A stretch of 5,766 nucleotides of DNA from Opitutales bacterium (GTDB taxonomy: Bacteria; Verrucomicrobiota; Verrucomicrobiia; Opitutales; Intestinicryptomonadaceae), in the NCBI GenBank assembly GCA_017526045.1, contig JAFXRX010000240.1, positions 1-5,766 on the forward strand, read 5' to 3'. The notes beneath the pieces are model-generated. The model did not search any database. It worked only from the letters and a program-made list of their open reading frames with translations, and had not been told where the DNA came from. Within the stretch, counting starts at the first letter, position 1. Every line of letters begins with the position of its first letter. The translations under genes and the position numbers were made by a program. Positions 1 through 5,014 of the stretch are shown one piece after another.

Positions 1-1059
1 AAAATTTTGCAACTGGAGCCGGGCTACACCGAAAAATCCGAAAATTCTTCGGATTTCGCCTCCGAAAATTTTTCGCGCAGGCGTTTTTTGGCTGCTGCGG
101 GGCTGGGCTTTTTGTTTTTTGCGGCAGCCTCCGAGACATACGCAATCGACGTAAAGGGCGTCTATTACGTCCCCGTCTCGAAGCTCGCGCGCAGATTCGG
201 CATGCGCTACAAAACCGTTGTCGAGGGCAAGCGACAAAAGATTTACAGCCAAAACTTTTCGATGACATTCGACGTCAACAAGCGCGACATCGACCTAAAC
301 GGCGTAAAAGTCTGGCTCGGGCACCCCGTCGTTGAAATGGGCAAGCAGCTCTACATTTCCTCGCGCGACATCGAAAAGACGCTTACTCCCATTGTGTTCC
401 CGAAAGCTTCAAACGTCCCCCCTCCCCTGCGCCACATCATGATAGACCCGGGGCACGGCGGCAAAGACAAGGGCGCGGTAAGCAAAACCTTCGGGCTATT
501 TGAAAAAAATCTTACCCTCGACATCTCCTCGCGCCTTGCAAGATACCTGCGCCAAAGCGGCTACAAGGTTTCGTTCACGCGCACAAAAGACGTGTTTTTG
601 GAGCTGGCCGAGCGCACTGCAAAGGCAAACAGCGTAAACGCAGACCTCTTTATAAGCATACACATAAACGCGGCGGGGCCCGCGGCGCGCGGCGTCGAAA
701 CCTACTCCCTGACACCGCGCGACCAGCCCTCGACAAACGACTCCCGCTTCACCGTAAACGACAAGCGCGATTTCAACGGCGAGCATCAAAACAGCTGGAA
801 CACGCTGCTTGCATACTACATTCAAAGCGAACTAAAAGAGGCGGCTTTCTCGGAAGACCGCGGCTCGAAGCGCGCGCGCTTTGCGGTTTTGCAGGACGGC
901 AGAATGCCCGCGGTTCTCGTGGAGTGCGGCTTTATTTCAAACGACTCCGAAGCCCGCAAGCTAAGCTCCGCAGCCTACCGCGAAAACATCGCAAAGGCAA
1001 TCGCAGACGGCATTGTAAGATACGCAAAAACACTGCAGCGGCTCAACGCAAAAAAATAG
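1..1059 (+). CDS. Tat-exported N-acetylmuramoyl-L-alanine amidase (Amidase_3), 5' end at window edge
   Basis: Zinc amidase predicted to cleave the bond between N-acetylmuramic acid and L-alanine of peptidoglycan in the periplasm, as in daughter-cell separation or wall turnover. The frame is open to position 1. The first visible start is TTG at 7, and residues here are counted from it, but the true start may lie upstream. No other start codon precedes the twin-arginine signal SRRRFL (residues 23-28), which is followed by a hydrophobic stretch and a likely cleavage after ETYA (46). Residues about 50-133 resemble a copper amine oxidase N-terminal-like domain (YVPVSKLARRFG, later LYISSRDIEKTL). 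The catalytic domain spans about 142-345. Expected zinc ligands are H150 (DPGHGG), E166 (FEKNLTL) and H219 (SIHINAA), with catalytic E306 in VLVECGFISN. All core residues are present, so it looks active. It is convergent with the esterase genes and shares their terminator. The family call is firm; AmiA/B/C-type roles cannot be told apart from sequence. Confidence 0.93.
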   Translation, partial: KILQLEPGYTEKSENSSDFASENFSRRRFLAAAGLGFLFFAAASETYAIDVKGVYYVPVSKLARRFGMRYKTVVEGKRQKIYSQNFSMTFDVNKRDIDLNGVKVWLGHPVVEMGKQLYISSRDIEKTLTPIVFPKASNVPPPLRHIMIDPGHGGKDKGAVSKTFGLFEKNLTLDISSRLARYLRQSGYKVSFTRTKDVFLELAERTAKANSVNADLFISIHINAAGPAARGVETYSLTPRDQPSTNDSRFTVNDKRDFNGEHQNSWNTLLAYYIQSELKEAAFSEDRGSKRARFAVLQDGRMPAVLVECGFISNDSEARKLSSAAYRENIAKAIADGIVRYAKTLQRLNAKK

Positions 1060-1090
1060 CCCCGCCTCCGAAAAAAAATTTAAAACCGCA

Positions 1091-1131
1091 AAAAAAAAGG
1101 CTTCCCAAAAAATGTTGGAAAGCCTTTTTTT
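1091..1131. terminator. Bidirectional intrinsic terminator between convergent genes
   Basis: The hairpin pairs 1092-1108 with 1115-1131 around a 6-nt loop, with a single C/A mismatch at 1104/1119. The GC part is AAGGCTT against AAGCCTT, extended by CCAA against TTGG. An A-run lies on the left (from 1091) and a T-run on the right (1125-1131), so RNA from either strand would carry a stem followed by U residues. It lies about 30 bp after the amidase stop and about 15 bp after the stop of the minus-strand esterase gene, as expected for a shared terminator of convergent genes. The remainder of 1060-1145 is A-rich with no gene seen. Confidence 0.88.
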
Positions 1132-1145
1132 AATTGAAAACGACG

Positions 1146-2627
1146 CTATTTGATATCCTCTTCAAACGGGCTTGCGGGCAAATCCCCCGAATTGTACAGG
1201 TTTACGTCGGGGTCGGCCGCCCAGGCGTAGCGGGATTTTTTAGGCTCTTTTACCTCCTGCGGGACTTCCAAAACCACCGTGTCTTTTGAGGAAAGCTTCG
1301 CCTTTGCGGGGAAGAATTTGCCGTCGGAGCCCGCAATCTCAAAACAGCGCGGCTCGGCGCCGTCCAAAAGCTTCAAGCCTTTTGCGCAGTGCTTGAACAC
1401 TATTTTCACTGCGCCGTCCTTCAATTCCACGCTCTGCGGAACGGGCGCGCGCGCGACCAGCTTTTTGCCGTAAACATCCGCAAGCGCGAGGCGCGCGAGG
1501 CGGTCGACAACCTTGCTTTTGTCGCGCGGGTGCAAATCCATTTCGTGGCCGTCGATGGTTATTGCAACGCCGTTATGGGGCACGATTTCGGCAAGCTGCC
1601 GCTGGACGTTTCTAATCTTGGGCCAGTGCGATTCTTTGTAGTCGGGCAGCTGGACCCAGAATATCGGCATGTTCGGGTTTTCGAAAATTTCGCGCATATT
1701 TTTCGCGTAGAAGGGATACTGCTTCAAATAAAGCTCCGCGCCCGAATTCATTTCGCCCTGATACCACAAAAGCCCGCGGATTGAATAAGGCAAAATCGGG
1801 TTCATCATCGCGTTGAAAGACTGCGACGGGCGGCTTTCGTAGTTTATGCGCGGGTAGCGCAATGTCGGGCGCTTTGCGTCGGGCAAAGCCTTCCAGCGGG
1901 TGATGTCGTTTTGGTGCCACTCCTTGCAGCGGGCGAGAAGAGCCTCAGCCTCCTTTTCAGTCCCCGCCTCGGCTATCGCCTCTTTGCTCATCCAAGTTTC
2001 GAGGTTTGCGCCGCCGTAGGACGAATTTATCACGCCGATTGGAACGTCGAGCTCCCTGTGCATTCTCTGCGCAAAAAGAGTGAGCAAAATCGACATTTCG
2101 CGCGTGGTGTCGTAATTTTCGGGCGTGTACTTTTTCCAGGCCGACTCCGGCGGAAGGTCGAACATCCCAAGCGGGGTTTCCGAGCCTATCGCGGGCACCC
2201 AGAAATACCTTATTTCAGAGGGCAGCTCCTCCGTCTTCATTTTATTGTCCAAATCCTTCAAATGCTTTATTTGGAACTGCATGTTGCTCTGCCCCGAGCC
2301 GAGCCAGACTTCGCCGACCAAGACGTCCTTGAAGACAATCTTGTTCTTGCCCTGGACGACGAGCTCCTGACCCTCCTTGACGTACTTTTTCTTGGCGGGA
2401 AGGTCGACCCGCCAATGCCCCGTTTTGTCCGCCTTTGCAGAGCCCTTCAAGTCCATAAATTTGACGCTAACCTTTTCGCCGGGGGCGGCAATGCCCCAAA
2501 CGCGGATGGGCATGCCCATCTGCAAAACCATATTGTCGGAAAATATGTAGGCGCACTTGACGTCGGCATAGGCGCACGATGCGCAAACCGCCAAAAATAA
2601 AAACAAAAGTTTTTTGATAGATTTCAT
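1146..2627 (-). CDS. Secreted SASA-family carbohydrate esterase (sialate O-acetylesterase-like), downstream copy
   Basis: Predicted exported SGNH-type esterase that removes acetyl groups from a glycan. The substrate cannot be read from sequence; 'sialate O-acetylesterase' is the family label. The signal peptide is residues 1-21, with cleavage after CAYA, leaving a mature protein starting DVKCA. A beta-rich N-terminal domain (about 22-104) leads into GEVWLGSGQSNM, with nucleophile S114. Next come an oxyanion-type GG segment at SSYGGANLETWM (202-213), WYQGEMN (288-294), and the catalytic His H366 in LHPRDK. The C-terminal region ends with the family-typical RYAW, DPDVNLYN and LPASPF. The acidic triad member is not certain; D359 and D364 are candidates. 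The residue before SGQSNM is Gly110, where the neighbouring paralogue has the family-usual Cys. The 493-aa length equals that of the adjacent paralogue. The ATG at 2627 has a good Shine-Dalgarno overlapping the upstream stop, so the two genes are probably co-transcribed. Confidence 0.92.
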   Translation of the reverse strand: MKSIKKLLFLFLAVCASCAYADVKCAYIFSDNMVLQMGMPIRVWGIAAPGEKVSVKFMDLKGSAKADKTGHWRVDLPAKKKYVKEGQELVVQGKNKIVFKDVLVGEVWLGSGQSNMQFQIKHLKDLDNKMKTEELPSEIRYFWVPAIGSETPLGMFDLPPESAWKKYTPENYDTTREMSILLTLFAQRMHRELDVPIGVINSSYGGANLETWMSKEAIAEAGTEKEAEALLARCKEWHQNDITRWKALPDAKRPTLRYPRINYESRPSQSFNAMMNPILPYSIRGLLWYQGEMNSGAELYLKQYPFYAKNMREIFENPNMPIFWVQLPDYKESHWPKIRNVQRQLAEIVPHNGVAITIDGHEMDLHPRDKSKVVDRLARLALADVYGKKLVARAPVPQSVELKDGAVKIVFKHCAKGLKLLDGAEPRCFEIAGSDGKFFPAKAKLSSKDTVVLEVPQEVKEPKKSRYAWAADPDVNLYNSGDLPASPFEEDIK

Positions 2628-2633
2628 ATATTT

Positions 2634-2639
2634 ATCCTA
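2634..2639 (-). promoter_or_regulatory. Shine-Dalgarno overlapping the upstream stop codon
   Basis: On the minus strand the upstream esterase ends with TAG (2637-2639), and this stop is part of TAGGAT. AGGA (2635-2638) sits 7 nt before the ATG at 2627. The site fixes the start of the downstream esterase. It also implies that ribosomes terminating on the first gene could reinitiate on the second (translational coupling). Confidence 0.75.
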
Positions 2640-4118
2640 TTTTAAAATTTCCTCCTCGAAGGGGCTTGCGGGCAAGTCAGCGGAATTGTACAAGTTTACG
2701 TCGGGGTCGGGAGCCCAGGCATAGCGGACTTTTTTGGCGTCGGCAACCTCGCTTGGAATTGCCAGCACAACCTTGTTCTTGCCCGCGATTTTCGCCTTTG
2801 CCGGATAAAATTTGTTGTCCGCGCCCGCGACTTCGAAGCAGCGCGGCTCCTTGCCGTCGGAAAGCTTCAAGCCCTTTGCGCAGTTTTTGAACAATACCGC
2901 GATTTTGCCGCCGTCCTCGGAGACTTTCTGCGGCATCGGCGAGCGCGAGACGATTTTTTTGCCGTAGATGTCGGCAAGAGCCATAATCGCCAAGCGGTGC
3001 GCGGGCTTGGTTTTGTCGCGCGGGTGCAGCTCGGTTTCGCCGCCGTCGATTATGATTGCGACCCCGCTTTTTTCGACCATGTCGCCGAGCTTGCGCTGTA
3101 CGTTGCGCAGCGGCGCCCAGCCCTTGTCCAGCGAGTCGGGCAGCTGGACTGTGTAAATGTACAAATTTTTGTTTTCAAAAACATTGCGCATCAGCTTTGC
3201 GTACTCGGGGAAAAGGTTTATGTAATTGTCGTGCGTGCCGTTGTTCATTTCGCCCTGATACCAGATTACCCCGCGCATTGAAAGCGGCTCGAGCGGCGCA
3301 GTCATTGCGTTGTAGCACCAGGTTATTACGCCGCAGCGGTTGTCGGGCTTCTGCTTTTTGGCGCGCTCCTCGTCGGGCAAAGCCTCCCAAAGGGCAATGT
3401 CGCGAGCCTGCCACTTGTTGAAATTTTCCTCCATGTGCTCGACGTACTTGGTCTCGCCCGCGGCCTCGGCAGCCTCGCGCGTCATCCAAGACTCGAGCCT
3501 CGAGCCGCCGACTGCCGCGCTGATGTAGCCAATCGGCACGTTAAGCTCTTCGAAAAGCTCGACCGCAAACTTCGAGCCCACCGCGGACGCCTTGCTGAAC
3601 TGCCTGCGGTATTCGGGCGCGACGGGCAGCCATTTTTGCGCGTCCGCCAGGTCGTGCGGGCCGCGCGGCTTTTCCGCCGTCGCCTTCGGGATGAAATAGT
3701 AGCGCACGAGCGGCAAGTCCGAATTTTTATCCAGAAACTCCTTTGCGTCGCACATGGAAGTAATGTTTACGTCCATGTTGCTCTGCCCCGAGCAAAGCCA
3801 GACTTCGCCGACTAAAACGTTGCCAAAGACAATCTTGTTTTTGCCCTCGACAACGAGCTCCTGAGCCTCCTTTACATATTTTTTTTTGGCGGGCAAATCG
3901 ACTCTCCAATATCCGTTTTCATCGGCTTTAGAGCTGCCCTTCAAATCCATAAACTTAACGCTGACGCGCTCTCCGGCGTCGGCCGTCCCCCAAACGCGGA
4001 TAGGCATGCCCATCTGCAAGACCATGTTGTCCGAAAAAATATCGGCGCACTTTACGTCCGCATGGGCGGCAATTCCTCCCGCGAATGCCGTCATACAAAT
4101 TAGAAACTTAAATTTCAT
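2637..4118 (-). CDS. Secreted SASA-family carbohydrate esterase (sialate O-acetylesterase-like), upstream copy
   Basis: Paralogue of the next gene downstream, with the same length (493 aa) and the same domain order. It is predicted to be exported and to deacetylate a glycan, substrate unknown. The signal peptide is residues 1-20, with cleavage after AAHA, giving a mature start DVKCA identical to the neighbour's. GEVWLCSGQSNM carries the nucleophile S113 and retains the family-typical Cys109. AAVGGSRLESWM (201-212) matches the usual GGS..E.W oxyanion segment. WYQGEMN is at 286-292, and LHPRDK carries catalytic H365, with D358 or E363 as possible acidic partners. The C-terminus has RYAW, DPDVNLYN and LPASPF. 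This copy matches the family motifs more closely than the downstream one, so it is the likelier standard enzyme. No convincing Shine-Dalgarno precedes the ATG at 4118; the preceding bases read TTTTTAAGTT. The start is supported by the complete signal peptide immediately after it. Confidence 0.93.
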   Translation of the reverse strand: MKFKFLICMTAFAGGIAAHADVKCADIFSDNMVLQMGMPIRVWGTADAGERVSVKFMDLKGSSKADENGYWRVDLPAKKKYVKEAQELVVEGKNKIVFGNVLVGEVWLCSGQSNMDVNITSMCDAKEFLDKNSDLPLVRYYFIPKATAEKPRGPHDLADAQKWLPVAPEYRRQFSKASAVGSKFAVELFEELNVPIGYISAAVGGSRLESWMTREAAEAAGETKYVEHMEENFNKWQARDIALWEALPDEERAKKQKPDNRCGVITWCYNAMTAPLEPLSMRGVIWYQGEMNNGTHDNYINLFPEYAKLMRNVFENKNLYIYTVQLPDSLDKGWAPLRNVQRKLGDMVEKSGVAIIIDGGETELHPRDKTKPAHRLAIMALADIYGKKIVSRSPMPQKVSEDGGKIAVLFKNCAKGLKLSDGKEPRCFEVAGADNKFYPAKAKIAGKNKVVLAIPSEVADAKKVRYAWAPDPDVNLYNSADLPASPFEEEILK

Positions 4119-4127
4119 AACTTAAAA

Positions 4128-4156
4128 ATTTTCGCAAATTCCCGCGCAATTTTCAA
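4128..4156 (-). promoter_or_regulatory. Possible sigma70-like promoter for the esterase pair (weak)
   Basis: On the minus strand a TTGAAA (-35-like, 4151-4156) is followed after 17 nt by GAAAAT (-10-like, 4128-4133; 4 of 6 matches to TATAAT). Transcription would start only a few bases before the ATG at 4118. That would give a nearly leaderless mRNA and would fit the absence of a Shine-Dalgarno. The region is AT-rich, so a chance match is quite possible. Confidence 0.3.
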
Positions 4157-4179
4157 TAAAAAAAAGAGAGGAAAATTGC
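4146..4179. repeat. Perfect 9-bp inverted repeat upstream of the esterase pair
   Basis: GCAATTTTC (4146-4154) and GAAAATTGC (4171-4179) are perfect inverted copies separated by 16 A/G-rich bases. The repeat starts 28 bp upstream of the first esterase start. Its left arm overlaps the -35-like hexamer of the weak promoter candidate. It could be an operator for a dimeric regulator or a hairpin in a leader RNA. The sequence does not decide between these. Confidence 0.5.
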
Positions 4180-4201
4180 CCTTTCCCCGCCATTGCCCGA
4201 C

Positions 4202-4224
4202 AAAAAAAGCGGGCAACCGCCCGC
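4202..4224 (-). terminator. Second intrinsic terminator after the discoidin gene
   Basis: On the minus strand a perfect 6-bp stem GCGGGC/GCCCGC (4219-4224 with 4209-4214) closes a 4-nt loop GGTT. It is followed directly by seven T residues (4202-4208). It lies about 20 bp beyond the first terminator and would act as a backup stop for transcription from the discoidin gene into the esterase pair. Confidence 0.75.
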
Positions 4225-4240
4225 CGAAAAATCAAGGCGC

Positions 4241-4269
4241 AAAAAAAGCGGCGCGTTTTTGCGCCGCTT
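4241..4269 (-). terminator. First intrinsic terminator after the discoidin gene
   Basis: On the minus strand a perfect 9-bp stem AAGCGGCGC/GCGCCGCTT (4261-4269 with 4246-4254) closes a 6-nt loop AAAAAC. It runs into a T-tract (4241-4247, overlapping the last stem bases). It lies 25 bp after the discoidin stop codon. The long GC-rich stem and clean T-run make this a strong terminator on the minus strand. Confidence 0.9.
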
Positions 4270-4294
4270 AAAATGCTTTTTTCAAATCCTGAAA

Positions 4295-4945
4295 TTATCT
4301 GCCGAAAACTTCGACTTCGATGTAGGAATTGACTTCGTTTGTGCTGTTGCCGTCGGAGTAGAGGCGTACATACTGCGCCTTTACGGGAGCCTTCAGCGGG
4401 ATGAGCTTGCCTTCGTTTGTTTCAATCCAAGGCTTGTCCGTGCCCTTGCCGAGCTTTGCGGAATTGTCGTGGTCGTTGTTGTAGATTGTGGTGACGCCAT
4501 TCTTGAATTCCTTGTCGTTGGAAACCTGGATTACAACGTCGTTGTAAGCCCTCTTCTGGGAGTGGAAGTGCCATACCGCAACCGCGAAGATTTCGGATTC
4601 CTTGCCGAGGTCGATCTGAACCCACTGCAAGCCGCCGGTGATGTCGACATAGCAGCCCTGGTTTGCCGCCTTGTTGCCGTCGGTGATGTATTCAAGCTCG
4701 CCTTCCAGAGGGAAGTCGTCGGAAGCCGTAACCGCCTTTTTGAGGGCAATATTCTTTACGTCCGCCGGAACCATCGGGACGGGATTGGACTCCTCGACAG
4801 GAGTCAGCCCCGCGAGCTTTACGGGAACGGGCGTGCCTTCCAGCTGAGAGGGAGGAAAGTCGAGTTTCAAGGGCTTCATGTCGGCGGCGAAGCTTTGCGC
4901 AACCGCAACTGCCAATACACCTAAGAGAACTGATGCTTTTTTCAT
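4295..4945 (-). CDS. Secreted F5/8 type C (discoidin) domain protein
   Basis: Small exported protein with no catalytic domain visible, probably binding carbohydrate or another surface ligand through a galactose-binding-like beta-sandwich. Residues 1-20 form a signal peptide (MKKASVLLGV then AVAQSFA, cleavage before AD). A proline-rich linker at about 21-62 precedes the discoidin fold at about 64-215. That fold shows NIALKKAVTASD, YITDGN, LQWVQIDLG, VVIQVSND, YVRLYSDGN and EVEVFG at its end, the classic order for this fold. The NNDHDNS segment (156-162) is distinctive. From memory, PVC-group bacteria carry a conserved subfamily of this layout, which a search should confirm. The ATG at 4945 is backed by AGAAGGA 10 nt upstream. 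It lies 57 bp after the oxidoreductase gene on the same strand, probably in one operon, and ends at a double terminator. The fold is confident; the ligand is unknown. Confidence 0.88.
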   Translation of the reverse strand: MKKASVLLGVLAVAVAQSFAADMKPLKLDFPPSQLEGTPVPVKLAGLTPVEESNPVPMVPADVKNIALKKAVTASDDFPLEGELEYITDGNKAANQGCYVDITGGLQWVQIDLGKESEIFAVAVWHFHSQKRAYNDVVIQVSNDKEFKNGVTTIYNNDHDNSAKLGKGTDKPWIETNEGKLIPLKAPVKAQYVRLYSDGNSTNEVNSYIEVEVFGR

Positions 4946-4955
4946 AATAACAAAA

Positions 4956-4962
4956 TCCTTCT
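4956..4962 (-). promoter_or_regulatory. Shine-Dalgarno of the discoidin gene
   Basis: On the minus strand AGAAGGA (4956-4962) precedes the ATG at 4945 by 10 nt. It supports that start and is the most canonical ribosome binding site in the window. No clear promoter was seen in the 57-bp gap (4946-5002), which favours read-through from the oxidoreductase gene. Confidence 0.75.
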
Positions 4963-4991
4963 TTTTAATTTTTCGATTTTTTTTGAAAGAC

Positions 4992-5014
4992 TTTAAGGCA
5001 GTTTAAGCCTTAAA
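4992..5014. repeat. Perfect 8-bp hairpin spanning the oxidoreductase stop codon
   Basis: TTTAAGGC (4992-4999) and GCCTTAAA (5007-5014) are perfect inverted copies around a 7-nt loop that contains the oxidoreductase stop codon (5003-5005). On the minus strand the hairpin is followed by GTCTTTC and then A residues, not a T-run. It is therefore not a standard intrinsic terminator. It may be a weak stop or an mRNA-processing or stability element between the two genes. Confidence 0.5.

Noticed and set aside
32..56. Minus-strand terminator formed by the 34-56 hairpin followed by T residues
   Set aside because: No minus-strand gene ends here; the amidase is on the plus strand and spans the site. 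The T-run is short.
924..1133. Plus-strand frame of 69 codons rich in Lys and Arg overlapping the amidase 3' end
   Set aside because: Its composition comes from the A-rich terminator region and out-of-frame amidase codons. It runs through the terminator hairpin and has no ribosome binding site of note.
1911..2600. Plus-strand open frame of 229 codons inside the downstream esterase gene
   Set aside because: It lies opposite well-conserved esterase sequence including the nucleophile motif. Long antisense frames are common in GC-rich coding DNA, and the product resembles nothing known.
2573..2627. Lipoprotein signal in the downstream esterase (Cys15 and Cys18 near the cleavage site)
   Set aside because: Neither Cys is preceded by a proper lipobox (LAVC has Val at -1). 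The CAYA cleavage site lines up with AAHA in the paralogue, giving the same mature start.
2994..3815. Several overlapping plus- and minus-strand frames inside the upstream esterase gene
   Set aside because: All are shadows of a gene with intact catalytic motifs. Their products are Arg-, Ala- and Cys-rich low-quality translations.
4193..4924. Plus-strand open frame of 243 codons antisense to the discoidin gene
   Set aside because: It mirrors the discoidin gene almost exactly. The minus frame has a signal peptide, a ribosome binding site and a recognisable fold, while the plus frame shows no known motif and begins inside the terminators.
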